A stretch of DNA of 64,000 bases from Clostridium sp. Cult3. GTDB taxonomy: Bacteria > Bacillota > Clostridia > Tissierellales > Tepidimicrobiaceae. Every line of letters begins with the position of its first letter. The first letter of the stretch is position 1. Location of the stretch: NCBI RefSeq assembly GCF_021655115.1, contig NZ_PPXY01000022.1, forward strand, positions 1 through 64,000. Reading direction: 5' to 3'. The notes under the pieces are model-generated. The model was not told where the DNA came from. It worked only from the letters and a program-made list of their open reading frames with translations, and made no database searches. Shown piece after piece: positions 53,791 to 63,433 of the stretch. The position numbers and the translations under genes are program-made.

Positions 53791-54609
53791 ATCTATTTTA
53801 TTTTCTATTATATGTCCAGTTCCCAAGAAGAGTAGTACCGCTATTGCTATACTGTAAATAAATCCTGGAATGTTTAATATAGTATTCCCCAGATCTCCAC
53901 TTGCCATTAGGCCTGCATTATTAATTTCAATGTTCAAATCATAACTTAGCATATCCTGAGATATAATCCTAAAGGTATTTAAATCTAAATAATATGGCAA
54001 TGCTTGAATGACTTTCACCTGACCAAGGGCTATCAATGCACTTAATACCAAGAATATTACAAACCAAAAGCCACCAATTTTTTTATTCCTAAAAGTAACC
54101 CTGCTGAGGGCCATGGAGAAGTATATTAATATCAATGTACTAACACCGCTTATAAGCATAATTAGTATAAATGTAATGATATTTCTAGTAGGTATACTCC
54201 TTATGAATGCTACTATATCTGATATATCTGGTTTTATAGGGCTAAAACTATAAGCCATCAAAATATTGTATAAGCCTATTACAGCTCCTAATACTGCAAA
54301 CCATATTATTGCTACTATTAGTTTAGATCCTAGTATTTGATTTCCTGTCAAAGGTAAAGTAAAAGTCAAATACCCTCTATCTTCATACAATTCCTTTCTA
54401 AAGGAACCTACTATATATAAGAATGTAGTAAGCAATGTACCAAATATAACTAAGGTGGACAGTCCCATAAATGTTGCTCCTAAGGCTGATCCCTCTTTAG
54501 TATTGGCTATATAGCCATATATTCCAGTTGTAAGTATTAATACTAAAGCCAATACTCCTAATATAAACTTATAAGAACCTTTCATTTCATATTTTATATA
54601 TCTACTCAT
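53785..54609 (-). CDS. ABC exporter permease-like membrane protein (cassette 2)
   Basis: 274 residues, six to seven helices, ABC-2 type layout: RYIKYEMKGSYKFILGVL start, and RGYLTFTLPLTGNQILGSKLI coupling region. Probably the membrane partner of the ATPase at 54621. ATG after GGGGGG. Substrate unknown. Confidence 0.78.
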   Translation of the reverse strand: MSRYIKYEMKGSYKFILGVLALVLILTTGIYGYIANTKEGSALGATFMGLSTLVIFGTLLTTFLYIVGSFRKELYEDRGYLTFTLPLTGNQILGSKLIVAIIWFAVLGAVIGLYNILMAYSFSPIKPDISDIVAFIRSIPTRNIITFILIMLISGVSTLILIYFSMALSRVTFRNKKIGGFWFVIFLVLSALIALGQVKVIQALPYYLDLNTFRIISQDMLSYDLNIEINNAGLMASGDLGNTILNIPGFIYSIAIAVLLFLGTGHIIENKIDL

Positions 54610-54620
54610 CTTTTTCCCCC

Positions 54621-55319
54621 CTATTCTCCAAATATTTCTTTGTAGATATCATCTATTTGTTTACCTTTCTCTTCCCGTAGGACCTCAGCACTACCTTCAA
54701 GTACTATTTCTCCATCTTTAAGAAACACTACATCATCAAATAGATTTTCCATATCCCTTACTAAATGGGTGGTTATTAACATTGAACTTTTATCATTATA
54801 GTTATTTATAATCGCATCTAAAATCTGATCCCTAGCAACTGGATCTACACCAGCTATAGGTTCATCCAGTATGAATAGCTTTGCATCCCTAGATAGTACC
54901 AAGGATAGATTTAATTTCTCATGCATTCCTTTGGAAAGGGATGTAATTTTCATAGACTTTTCTAGTTTCATAAAATCTAATAACTGTTCAAATCTGTTGT
55001 CATCAAAATCTGAATAAAAATCCTTATAGAATTCACAAGCATCCTGTATACTCATCCAACTATACAAAAAGTTCCTATCAGGTAAATATGATACTATTGA
55101 TTTAGTATATACTCCTACCTGTCGCCCATCTATAAGAACTTCCCCCTTGGATTGTCTTAACAATCCCGTTAATATTTTGATCAAGGTAGTCTTTCCACTG
55201 CCATTTGGCCCAAGTATTCCTACTACTTTACCTGATTCTATATTTAGATTTAAATCATCTAAAGCTCTTTTATTAAAATAATTCTTAGTGAGATTTCTTA
55301 TTTCAACGATAGGTTTCAT
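54621..55319 (-). CDS. ABC transporter ATP-binding protein (cassette 2)
   Basis: 232 residues: Walker A GPNGSGKTT, signature LSKGMHEK, Walker B LFILDEPIAGVDP, His in TTHLVRDMEN. ATG overlaps the regulator's stop by 4 bp (ATGA). Similar to YtrB-type exporter ATPases. Confidence 0.92.
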   Translation of the reverse strand: MKPIVEIRNLTKNYFNKRALDDLNLNIESGKVVGILGPNGSGKTTLIKILTGLLRQSKGEVLIDGRQVGVYTKSIVSYLPDRNFLYSWMSIQDACEFYKDFYSDFDDNRFEQLLDFMKLEKSMKITSLSKGMHEKLNLSLVLSRDAKLFILDEPIAGVDPVARDQILDAIINNYNDKSSMLITTHLVRDMENLFDDVVFLKDGEIVLEGSAEVLREEKGKQIDDIYKEIFGE

Positions 55320-55684
55320 TCTATCTCCTCCTTATCTATCCATTCGGAAATAACATCCATTATTTCACTAGCATTAAAGCCTAGCTTTTTCATCTCTATC
55401 AAAAAGTTGTTTACTACATCTGTAGCCATCCTTTTCTTTAGATTCTTAATCATCTGTTTATCATCTGTTACAAAGGTACCCATTCCTCTTTGAGTGAAAA
55501 CTATATTTTCTCTTTCTAATTCCTGATAAGTCCTTTGGACGGTATTGGGATTTACCTTTAATTCTTTAGATAATTCTCTTACCGATGGCAATTTATCACC
55601 TCCATTGATTTCCCCTGAAACTATGTTACCCTTTATTAAATCCATTATTTGAATGTATATAGGAAAATTGTCGTTAAACTCCAT
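55316..55684 (-). CDS. GntR-family regulator, YtrA subfamily (cassette 2)
   Basis: 122 residues, winged helix (PIYIQIMDLIKGNIVSGEI, LPSVRELSKELKVNPNTVQRT) and a short C-terminal helix region. Likely represses its own three-gene operon. ATG after GGAGGTGAAG. Paralogue of the regulator at 49837, with a different candidate operator. Confidence 0.88.
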   Translation of the reverse strand: MEFNDNFPIYIQIMDLIKGNIVSGEINGGDKLPSVRELSKELKVNPNTVQRTYQELERENIVFTQRGMGTFVTDDKQMIKNLKKRMATDVVNNFLIEMKKLGFNASEIMDVISEWIDKEEIE

Positions 55685-55713
55685 ATCTTCACCTCCATCG
55701 ACCTAATGTTTTG

Positions 55714-55735
55714 GTGTATTAATTATATAGTACAC
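55714..55735. promoter_or_regulatory. Candidate operator of GntR cassette 2
   Basis: GTGTATTA...TAGTACAC, a 22-bp inverted repeat with one mismatch (GTGTA-N12-TACAC). It covers the -10 of the cassette's promoter. Confidence 0.65.
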
Positions 55736-55755
55736 TCATATTGCTTATATGTCAA
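55727..55755 (-). promoter_or_regulatory. SigA promoter of GntR cassette 2
   Basis: Minus strand TTGACA (55750-55755), 17-nt spacer, TACTAT (55727-55732), 43 nt before the regulator's start. Confidence 0.75.
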
Positions 55756-55768
55756 TATAAAATTTAAT

Positions 55769-55802
55769 AAAACCTTGTAACTTTTTTTAGTTACAAGGTT
55801 TT
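55769..55802 (-). terminator. Terminator of the LPG-synthase-like gene
   Basis: AAAACCTTGTAAC (55769-55781) pairs perfectly with GTTACAAGGTTTT (55790-55802), 8-nt loop. Confidence 0.75.
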
Positions 55803-55805
55803 AAT

Positions 55806-56864
55806 TTAAACTACAGCTTTTCTATTTCTTATAATCGTATCTATCAAAGCCACTAGTCCAGTAATTATCAATCTAAAATAATAGCTTATGGATCTCCATA
55901 GTAGGAGAGCATAGCCAATAAAATTCTTTGTAAATAGAGGCTTAAACAATATATAATAGCCCCCTTCTGAAGCTCCAGCTGTTCCTGGAGTAGGAATATA
56001 GGAAGCAGCCATATAGACTAAAGATTGAACTGCTATAATATCTAAAAAGCTAGCCCCTTCCAATCCTAATGCCATATATACAAAATAAGTTATGCTAAAA
56101 TAACAAGTTAATTGGATTAATGTTAGCAAAAATAATTTAATACTTGTTGCTCTATTTTCCTTTATCTTTGACAGGCTCTGTTCATATTCCTCCATAGTTG
56201 TGTCCAATTTATCTATATGTTTATTTAAATCTTTTATAATCTTGATTTTATATAATCCTTTATAACAATATACTATAATTGGTCTGATCCATTGGGGTTT
56301 ATAAAATAAAAGAATTATTCCTACTAGAATTACTAAATTGACTAGAAAACCAATAGCTATAAAAGGTATTGCTGCCTTGGCATCGTTTAAAATAAATCCA
56401 ATTTTAGATACCAACATAGTTAAAGAGTAAAATGTTACAGCCATCTGGTAGATAATAAATTTATTAAACAATATGGTAGAACCTTTAGTAACGGAAATAT
56501 TATCCTTACTCATCAAATATACCTGTACCGGCTGCCCTCCTGTTGAAAAAGGGGTTATAGCATTATAATATTGGCCAATAATGGTAATCCTTAAAGACCT
56601 AAAATAACTAATATTGCCATGGACAGTTTCAGTTATGATATTTAAAATAAAGCCATCAAATAGCCAATCTATCACCATCATCATCATTGCCATTTCTAAA
56701 TACCTAATATTTGTTTGTCCCATTAGTTTACTAAAATCTCCATAACCCTTAAGGATAATGGTAAAGGTAATAAGGGTTACCGATAATAAAAATATACGAT
56801 TTGCCTTCTTTATATTCATATAGTCCCACGACCTTCTAAGAGAATATCCTATTTTTCCTTCCAT
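55806..56864 (-). CDS. Lysylphosphatidylglycerol-synthase TM-domain protein (YbhN/UPF0104)
   Basis: 352 residues, about eight helices. PFSTGGQPVQVYLMSK and YIPTPGTAGASEGGYYILF are the family signatures. It is the flippase-like membrane half of MprF without the synthase domain; probably moves a lipid. ATG 56864 overlaps the aminotransferase gene by 16 bp; ATG 56819 is an alternative start. Confidence 0.85.
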   Translation of the reverse strand: MEGKIGYSLRRSWDYMNIKKANRIFLLSVTLITFTIILKGYGDFSKLMGQTNIRYLEMAMMMMVIDWLFDGFILNIITETVHGNISYFRSLRITIIGQYYNAITPFSTGGQPVQVYLMSKDNISVTKGSTILFNKFIIYQMAVTFYSLTMLVSKIGFILNDAKAAIPFIAIGFLVNLVILVGIILLFYKPQWIRPIIVYCYKGLYKIKIIKDLNKHIDKLDTTMEEYEQSLSKIKENRATSIKLFLLTLIQLTCYFSITYFVYMALGLEGASFLDIIAVQSLVYMAASYIPTPGTAGASEGGYYILFKPLFTKNFIGYALLLWRSISYYFRLIITGLVALIDTIIRNRKAVV

Positions 56865-57697
56865 TCCAGATTTTTAGCATTGATATAATTCCTCATCCTA
56901 TTTACATAGGTATTATTTATTTTCTTAATGATTTTGTTGTTAACTGAACCAAGTTCTATATGGTCTACACTGGTTATAGGAAGCACATTTACCGAAGTTC
57001 CTGACATAAATGCCCCATCTAACTTCTCTAAATCATCCACGTGAATGTTTTCTTCAATAATTTTTATGCCCAATTTTTCACATATATCTACTATATGTTT
57101 CCTAGTAATCCCTAATAATACATCTCCTTTCGGAGCTGTATATACTTTTTCTCCTTTAACAAAGAAGATATTAGATCTGCTTCCTTCTGGTATATAACCT
57201 TCCCTATTCACTAGTAATGCCTCAAAAGCCTCTTTTTCCTCTAATGTCCTAGCCACTTCCTCCTTAAAAGAATTTATCAATACTTTGGCGTTAGGATTTT
57301 TTCTTTCGTAATGGAGTAATATAGTATGAATTCCACTTTTGTAATATTTTTCCGGTGGATAAAAACTGTCAATAAAATAGACTAAAAACACCTGCCCCAT
57401 TCCTTCTACATCAGTACATAGTAGCTTTATATTTAAGTTGTGAATCCTATTTTTAATGATCAAGCTTTTCATATCTGCCTCTATGTCTTCAGGTTTTCTT
57501 TCGATCTCATAGTTTACAATATGAGCAGATTCAGCCATTCGACTTAAATGATCCTCTAAAAATAAAGGAACTCCCCCTATTACCCTAATTACCTCATATA
57601 TAGGCGGCTTTTCTATCTTTTCAAATATCTCCACATCTGTAGTTGATCTCATTTCACCATTTATCATATAAAAATCCTTTATTGCTTCAGGTTTCAT
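56849..57697 (-). CDS. Class IV aminotransferase
   Basis: 282 residues. Probable PLP lysine in NPNAKVLINS and the family block EGSRSNIFFVKG. Belongs with branched-chain aminotransferase, D-amino-acid transaminase and ADC lyase; substrate class not resolved. ATG after AAAGGGGG. Next to a lipid-envelope gene; alr and dppA elsewhere in the window would fit D-amino-acid use (weak inference). Confidence 0.85.
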   Translation of the reverse strand: MKPEAIKDFYMINGEMRSTTDVEIFEKIEKPPIYEVIRVIGGVPLFLEDHLSRMAESAHIVNYEIERKPEDIEADMKSLIIKNRIHNLNIKLLCTDVEGMGQVFLVYFIDSFYPPEKYYKSGIHTILLHYERKNPNAKVLINSFKEEVARTLEEKEAFEALLVNREGYIPEGSRSNIFFVKGEKVYTAPKGDVLLGITRKHIVDICEKLGIKIIEENIHVDDLEKLDGAFMSGTSVNVLPITSVDHIELGSVNNKIIKKINNTYVNRMRNYINAKNLEWKEK

Positions 57698-57728
57698 TTT
57701 AGTTCCCCCTTTGCTCTAGATTACACAT

Positions 57729-58544
57729 CTATTCTTTTAGGGAATCTATATTCTTTAGTATTATATCCTTCTTTATTCCCAGTAGCTTGTCACTGTTTTC
57801 CTTTAGGGATTGTTCCATATCCTTTATTGATAAAGATAGTTTGTCTAGATCTTTTAACTTAGCTTTATCTTTTTCTAGCTTTTGTCTAAGTCTTAATACA
57901 TAGTCTTCCGTTTTATCCAGTAATTCCTTACCACCATCAGGGTTTAGATAGGCTTGGAGAACAACATGCTTAATTCTGGATAGATCTCCATTGATATCGT
58001 CTTTATATAAATCGAAGTAATAGGCGAGAGCAAGTATGGATTTACTAGTAGCATCGACAATCTCTGAGGTTTTTCTATTTTCAACTGCTGTAGTCAAATA
58101 GTTTAAGCTATGTTTAAACTCCTTTCCCTTCTCGGTACTCGCTCCTTTTTTCCTGCTTTCTATTTCGTAGCTATTCCAATCCCTGTGAATCTTATCTATT
58201 TGGCTATCCATAGCCTTCCATTGCTTCGTAAGTTCAATATCCTTATTAGAAACCTTATCTTCTGTTTCCTTTTTTTCATCTTTATCTTCCTTGGATTTGC
58301 CCTCTTTTTTCTCCGTTTTTGTTTGAAGGGATTCAAATTCCATTTGGCTCAGCTTTGAGGTTTCTTCTATTTTATCTACAGAACTCAATACTCGATCTAA
58401 TTCTTCTAAAACCATTACTAATTTTTTGGGAGCTCTCTCTTTTGTTTCAACCTTCTTTGGCTTTTTGCTTTCCTTATTCATACAAGCTGTAGACATAATC
58501 AAAGCCATCATAAGTAGGAGCAAAATAATTTTGTTTTTCAACAT
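57729..58544 (-). CDS. Lipoprotein of unknown function
   Basis: 271 residues. Signal peptide with lipobox (ALIMSTACMN), a Lys/Glu-rich linker (about 80-105) and helical domains with coiled-coil character. No family recognised. ATG 58544 follows GGAGG; GTG 58550 would lie within that site. Between cardiolipin synthase and the aminotransferase. Confidence 0.65.
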   Translation of the reverse strand: MLKNKIILLLLMMALIMSTACMNKESKKPKKVETKERAPKKLVMVLEELDRVLSSVDKIEETSKLSQMEFESLQTKTEKKEGKSKEDKDEKKETEDKVSNKDIELTKQWKAMDSQIDKIHRDWNSYEIESRKKGASTEKGKEFKHSLNYLTTAVENRKTSEIVDATSKSILALAYYFDLYKDDINGDLSRIKHVVLQAYLNPDGGKELLDKTEDYVLRLRQKLEKDKAKLKDLDKLSLSIKDMEQSLKENSDKLLGIKKDIILKNIDSLKE

Positions 58545-58585
58545 TACCACCTCCAGGATAGTGTTTCCTCAAGGCAGTTTTTTTA

Positions 58586-60043
58586 TTATAATATTGGAGA
58601 TAATAGCCGTGAAATAGATTCTTTTAATTTTACTATATTAGATCTTTTTTCGTATTCTTCCATAGTAATTTCTTTACAATAATCTAGGTCCAGATGGAAT
58701 TGATCTACCATCCTTTTGTTTACACCTTCATCGTATATGAAGGCATTTACTTCAAAATTAAGCTTAAAGCTTCTAATATCCAAATTAGCAGTACCTACGG
58801 AAGTAATAAAATCATCCATTATGAAGGTTTTGCTGTGTAAAAAGCCATTTTCATAGGTATAAAATTTAACTCCTGCTTCCAACAGTTCCCCTATATAAGA
58901 TAGACCTGCCCAATATACAAAGGGATGGTCTGGTTTGCAGGGTATCATAACCTTTACATCCAATCCGGAAAGGCCTGCAACCCTTAGGGCTTCAAATATG
59001 CTATCATCCGGGATAAAATATGGAGTTTGGATATATATTCGTTCTCTAGCATTGGTTATCATCTTGAAGTATCCATCTTTGACACTAGCCCATTTAGAGT
59101 CAGGTCCGCTGCTCACTATCTGTATCCCTGCATTTCCTTCAGTTTTGATCTTTGGCAGGTCTACTTCACAATGGGCATTGTCCTTATGTGCTGCAAATCT
59201 CCAATCCTTGAAAAACCTCCACTGCAATCCACCAACGGCTGTACCTTTTATCTTAATATGGGTATCCCTCCAAAATCCAAACTTTTTAGAAAGACCTAAA
59301 TACTCATCCCCTATGTTAAATCCTCCTACATAGGCTTCCTTTCCATCAATTATACATATCTTTCTATGATTCCTGTAGTTGATCCTCAAGGTAAAAAAGG
59401 GTACAAAAGGAGGAAAGAATATGGCAATTTCACCGCCTGCCTCCTTAAATTCATCAAAGCAACCTCTCTTTAAATTTCTTCCACCCATCCCATCGAATAA
59501 TACCTTGACCTCGACTCCTTCCTTAGCCTTCTCTGTTAACTTGTCTATTATCTTGGTACCTATTCCATCGCTTTTTATGATATAGTATTCAATATAAATA
59601 TATTTTTCTGCATTGGAAATGCTTTCAAGAAGAGCAGCGAATTTTTCTTCTCCAGAAAAATATAATTCTACTTCATTGTCCTGAGAAAAGTATGCCTCTG
59701 ATGTTAAAATGTGCATTTTAATAATATCCTCATGTTCTAAAAATTTCGGATTTAAATACTTATATTCTTCTTCCTGAATTTTTTGCCCTTGTTTTAGTAC
59801 TCTATCCCTAAAACCTCTGTCTTCCTCTTCTTTCTGTTGAAACATCTTCTTTTTGCTCATATCCTGACCAATGAATAGATATAGTAAAAAACCAATACCT
59901 GGTAAAAAAGTCAATACCATAAGCCACAACCATGTGGTTGTAGGATTTCTTCTCTCAAAGAATACCAAAAGTATGGCAAATATAATGTTTAACCACAATA
60001 TGTTTCTAAAAAACCACGTATATGCAGTTACTATATAATCCAT
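58586..60043 (-). CDS. cls: Cardiolipin synthase
   Basis: 485 residues. Two N-terminal helices, then two phospholipase D motifs: HRKICIIDGKEAYVGG and HSKTFIMDDFITSVGTAN. Condenses two phosphatidylglycerols into cardiolipin. ATG after AAAGGTGATATT. Confidence 0.94.
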   Translation of the reverse strand: MDYIVTAYTWFFRNILWLNIIFAILLVFFERRNPTTTWLWLMVLTFLPGIGFLLYLFIGQDMSKKKMFQQKEEEDRGFRDRVLKQGQKIQEEEYKYLNPKFLEHEDIIKMHILTSEAYFSQDNEVELYFSGEEKFAALLESISNAEKYIYIEYYIIKSDGIGTKIIDKLTEKAKEGVEVKVLFDGMGGRNLKRGCFDEFKEAGGEIAIFFPPFVPFFTLRINYRNHRKICIIDGKEAYVGGFNIGDEYLGLSKKFGFWRDTHIKIKGTAVGGLQWRFFKDWRFAAHKDNAHCEVDLPKIKTEGNAGIQIVSSGPDSKWASVKDGYFKMITNARERIYIQTPYFIPDDSIFEALRVAGLSGLDVKVMIPCKPDHPFVYWAGLSYIGELLEAGVKFYTYENGFLHSKTFIMDDFITSVGTANLDIRSFKLNFEVNAFIYDEGVNKRMVDQFHLDLDYCKEITMEEYEKRSNIVKLKESISRLLSPIL

Positions 60044-60074
60044 AATATCACCTTTGTTTTTATAATAGATATAA

Positions 60075-61901
60075 TCAAATTTTCTTTTTTGATTTATATC
60101 TTTTATTTGTATCTAAGATCTTTTTCCTTATTCTAAAGGCAGTAGGAGTAATTTCGATTAGCTCATCATCTTCTAAAAATTCCAAAGCTTCCTCTAAGGA
60201 CATTACTCTAGGTGGTGATAACCTTAAGGCCTCGTCGGAACCTGATGCTCTTACATTTGATTGATGTTTTCTTCTACATATATTTACTTCTATATCCATT
60301 CCCTTAGGATTAGAGCCTATAACCATGCCTTCGTATACATTAGTACCTGGTGTTATAAATAGAGTTCCCCTGTCTTGAGCTGAATACAGTCCATAGGCGG
60401 TAGCTTCCCCGGTTTCGAAGGAGATAAGTGAACCCTCCACTCTTTGAGGAATATCACCTTTGTAGGGAGCATATCCATCAAATACGGAGTTCAATATTCC
60501 CTCCCCTTTGGTATCGGTCATAAATTCTCCCCTATAGCCAATTAGTCCTCTGGCAGGAATCGAAAATATAAGCCTGGAATATCCACCTTTAGCTTCTGTC
60601 ATGTTAATCAATTCACCTTTTCTTCTACCTAACTTTTCTATTACTGATCCAATATATGCTTCTGATACATCTATTGTTACCTTTTCTATAGGCTCCAGCC
60701 TTTTCCCTTCCTCATATCTAAACAATACCTCAGGTTTAGATACTTGAAATTCATAGCCTTCTCTTCTCATATTTTCTATAAGAACAGACAGGTGTAGTTC
60801 CCCTCTTCCAGATACTTTAAAGGCATCTGTTGAGTCTGTTTCCTCTACCCTTAGACTTACATCTGTCTGTAATTCCTTAAATAGCCTATTTCTTATTTGT
60901 CTTGAAGTTAAATACTTGCCTTCTTTTCCTGCAAAAGGACTATCGTTTACAGAAAAAGTCATGGCGATAGTAGGCTCTGATATCTTTACAAAAGGCAATG
61001 GTTCTGGATAGTCTACATGGCAGATGGTATCTCCTATATGGATCCCTTCAACCCCTGTTACTGCAATTATACTGCCTACTGTTGATTCTTCTACTTCTAC
61101 CCGGCTTAACCCTTCAAATTCATATATATTTGTTATTTTTATTTTTTCTAAATCACCTGATCTATTTGCATTGACTATTACCGCTTCTTGATTGGCTTTA
61201 ATCCTTCCTCTTTCTATTTTACCAATACCAATTCTACCTACATAATCGTTATAGTCTATAGTGGAAATCAACACCTGTAGTGGTCCATCTATTTCCCCTT
61301 TTGGTGCAGGGATATATTCAACTATAGTTTCAAATAGATCCTCCATATTGTCTTTTTCCTTATTTAAATCTATAGTGGCATTCCCTTCCCTAGCGGAAGT
61401 AAACACAAAAGGTGAATCTAAATATTCTTCTCCTGCCCCTAATTCAATAAACAAATCTAAGACTTCATCTATAACCTGATCTGGCCTTGCTTCAGGTCTA
61501 TCGATTTTATTTATACAAACTATCACTGGCAAATCCAATTCAAAGGCTTTTTTTAGCACAAATTTTGTCTGGGGCATAGGGCCTTCAAAAGCATCTACCA
61601 ATAGCACAACTCCATCTACCATTTTGAGCACCCGTTCTACTTCTCCACCAAAATCCGCATGGCCAGGGGTGTCAATTATGTTTATCTTCGTATCTTTATA
61701 ATAGATGGCTGTATTCTTTGACAATATGGTAATTCCTCGCTCCCTTTCAATTTCATTAGAATCCATAACTCGATCTCTAACTATCTGGTTTTCCCTAAAA
61801 ATTCCACTCTGTTTTAACATACTATCTACTAGTGTGGTTTTTCCATGGTCTACATGAGCAATAATAGCAATATTTCTAAGATCGTCTCTTGTAATATTCA
61901 T
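60075..61901 (-). CDS. typA: Ribosome-associated GTPase TypA/BipA
   Basis: 608 residues. G1 [10 protein letters not shown]3 DTPGHADF, G4 NKIDRPEA, then elongation-factor-like domains II, III, V and the BipA C-terminal domain (ending KSKKKI). Functions in 50S assembly and stress adaptation. Confidence 0.96.
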   Translation of the reverse strand: MNITRDDLRNIAIIAHVDHGKTTLVDSMLKQSGIFRENQIVRDRVMDSNEIERERGITILSKNTAIYYKDTKINIIDTPGHADFGGEVERVLKMVDGVVLLVDAFEGPMPQTKFVLKKAFELDLPVIVCINKIDRPEARPDQVIDEVLDLFIELGAGEEYLDSPFVFTSAREGNATIDLNKEKDNMEDLFETIVEYIPAPKGEIDGPLQVLISTIDYNDYVGRIGIGKIERGRIKANQEAVIVNANRSGDLEKIKITNIYEFEGLSRVEVEESTVGSIIAVTGVEGIHIGDTICHVDYPEPLPFVKISEPTIAMTFSVNDSPFAGKEGKYLTSRQIRNRLFKELQTDVSLRVEETDSTDAFKVSGRGELHLSVLIENMRREGYEFQVSKPEVLFRYEEGKRLEPIEKVTIDVSEAYIGSVIEKLGRRKGELINMTEAKGGYSRLIFSIPARGLIGYRGEFMTDTKGEGILNSVFDGYAPYKGDIPQRVEGSLISFETGEATAYGLYSAQDRGTLFITPGTNVYEGMVIGSNPKGMDIEVNICRRKHQSNVRASGSDEALRLSPPRVMSLEEALEFLEDDELIEITPTAFRIRKKILDTNKRYKSKKKI

Positions 61902-61985
61902 AAAAAATAATCACTTCCCATATAATAATTAATTACCTGATTAACAAAATTAATTTTATCATAATATTAATAAAAATGATAGTCT

Positions 61986-62023
61986 AAATACTATGGCAGG
62001 GATCAATCCCTGCCATAGTATTT
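61986..62023 (-). terminator. Terminator-like hairpin after the HATPase gene
   Basis: ATACTATGGCAGGGAT (61988-62003) pairs perfectly with ATCCCTGCCATAGTAT (62006-62021) with a 2-nt centre, extended by A-T pairs. Lies between the HATPase gene and typA on the minus strand; the T-run is short. Confidence 0.65.
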
Positions 62024-62060
62024 TATTGACTATATATATAATAACATACTATATTTACTT

Positions 62061-62465
62061 CTAACAGATGTATTTAACAACTTCTACCCTATTCTTGTCT
62101 ATATATACCTCATCGGATAATCCATCTACTAATACAAGCCCTCTTCCACAACATTTCAATTCCTCAGGATCATACGATGATATATCAAAATCAATCCCTT
62201 GTCCTTCATCACTTACTTCTATTCTAATGGTATCCTTTACCACCTCCATATACAGATGCACACATTTATCCCGTTTGCATTTATTCCCATGAATGACACT
62301 GTTAATAACTAGTTCATTTAATATTAGTTTTAGATCAAATAGAAGGTCTTCATCATTTACGATACTCTCAAGCCTACTCAATATGTCCTGTATGAAATTT
62401 TTAATATCCTCCAAATCGCTACATACTGAACCTTGATATCTAAAATACACTTGAATCACGCCCAT
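62061..62465 (-). CDS. Anti-sigma-like serine kinase ATPase (SpoIIAB/RsbW type)
   Basis: 134 residues of HATPase_c_2: N box LILNELVINSVIHGN, G1 DEGQGIDFD, G2 CGRGLVLVDGLSDEV. Such proteins bind a sigma factor or phosphorylate an anti-anti-sigma. Neither partner gene is adjacent, so it is an orphan here; the sigma factor at 51.6 kb is not of the SigB/SigF type. ATG 62465 has a poor ribosome-binding site. Confidence 0.8.
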   Translation of the reverse strand: MGVIQVYFRYQGSVCSDLEDIKNFIQDILSRLESIVNDEDLLFDLKLILNELVINSVIHGNKCKRDKCVHLYMEVVKDTIRIEVSDEGQGIDFDISSYDPEELKCCGRGLVLVDGLSDEVYIDKNRVEVVKYIC

Positions 62466-62641
62466 CTAACTTATAATATTTATTATGTTATAAACTATAA
62501 TTATTTTACCCACAAATAACTCCTTTAATCTATATGTACAAACCTATTTATTTTTTATGTGGATTATTAAAAAATAAGTTTAAAACCCATAATTAGTGGG
62601 TAATATTTCTATTGACTACATAATGAAAGGAGAATTATATT

Positions 62642-62800
62642 ATGGACAGATATGTATGCGAACCTTGTGGCTATGTTTATGATCCAGCTGAAGGAGATCC
62701 AGATAATGGTGTAGAACCAGGCACTCCTTTTGAACAACTACCTGACGATTGGGTATGTCCAGTTTGTGGCGCTACAAAGGATATGTTTGTAAAGGAATAA
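62642..62800 (+). CDS. Rubredoxin
   Basis: 52 residues, complete. Two C-x2-C iron knuckles: [12 protein letters not shown] and [11 protein letters not shown], plus the conserved [12 protein letters not shown]. One-electron carrier, in anaerobes often serving peroxide/superoxide detoxification. ATG follows AAAGGAGAATTATT. Only 52 codons. Divergent from the HATPase gene. Confidence 0.96.
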   Translation: MDRYVCEPCGYVYDPAEGDPDNGVEPGTPFEQLPDDWVCPVCGATKDMFVKE

Positions 62801-62806
62801 TGTTTA

Positions 62807-62838
62807 AAAGGCAGCAATCCACTAGGGTTGCTGCCTTT
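62807..62838. terminator. Terminator between rubredoxin and ysxC
   Basis: AAAGGCAGCAA (62807-62817) pairs perfectly with TTGCTGCCTTT (62828-62838). The 3' arm codes for the last residues of YsxC, whose stop (62822-62824) lies in the loop. Confidence 0.75.
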
Positions 62839-63433
62839 GATTATCCATCAATAGTTTCCCTAATCTCTCCCATATTTCCTCCCTATTGATCTTCTTGGTA
62901 GAGGAATAGGGAAGGATTATATTTATATCCTTTATCCCTAGCTTATTTCTTATTATTTTCATATTAGCTTGATATTTTCCCTTGGATATCTTATCTGCCT
63001 TTGTAGCTATGACAAGGCCAGTAAACCCAAAAGTCTTGATCCAATTATACATCATCAAATCCAATTCCGTTGGTTCATGTCTTATATCTACTAACAAAAC
63101 CACTTCTAGTAGATTCTGCCTGCTGCTTAAATATTCTTCGATTATATGTCCCCATTTCGCCTTTTCAGATTTAGATACCTGAGCATATCCATAGCCAGGT
63201 AGATCTACAAATCTAAATTGATCATTTATATTGTAAAAATTAATAGTTCTAGTCTTCCCTGGTTTTCCACTGGTCCTAGCTAAATTAGTTCTATTTACCA
63301 TAGAATTTATAAAGGAAGACTTTCCTACATTGGATCTTCCAGCAAAGGCTATTTCCGGTAAACTACTATCTGGATATTGTTTTTTGTTTACTGCAATCCT
63401 TTCCAGATCAGCTTTATTTATCTTCATGATCAT
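62822..63433 (-). CDS. ysxC: Ribosome-biogenesis GTPase YsxC/EngB
   Basis: 203 residues. G1 GRSNVGKSS, switch region TRTINFYN, G3 DLPGYG, G4 TKAD. Essential for 50S assembly in Bacillus. Starts 20 bp inside the 3' end of lon, the usual lon-ysxC order. ATG 63433 or 63427. Confidence 0.95.
   Translation of the reverse strand: MIMKINKADLERIAVNKKQYPDSSLPEIAFAGRSNVGKSSFINSMVNRTNLARTSGKPGKTRTINFYNINDQFRFVDLPGYGYAQVSKSEKAKWGHIIEEYLSSRQNLLEVVLLVDIRHEPTELDLMMYNWIKTFGFTGLVIATKADKISKGKYQANMKIIRNKLGIKDINIILPYSSTKKINREEIWERLGKLLMDNQRQQP

Noticed and set aside
62061-62465. Pairing the orphan HATPase with the sigma factor at 51.6 kb as an anti-sigma system
   Set aside because: That sigma factor is RpoD-like, not SigB/SigF-like, and lies 10 kb away with no shared regulation visible.
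62585-62601. ACCCA-N7-TGGGT repeat upstream of rubredoxin as an operator
   Set aside because: Arms of five bases only; too short to claim without other evidence.
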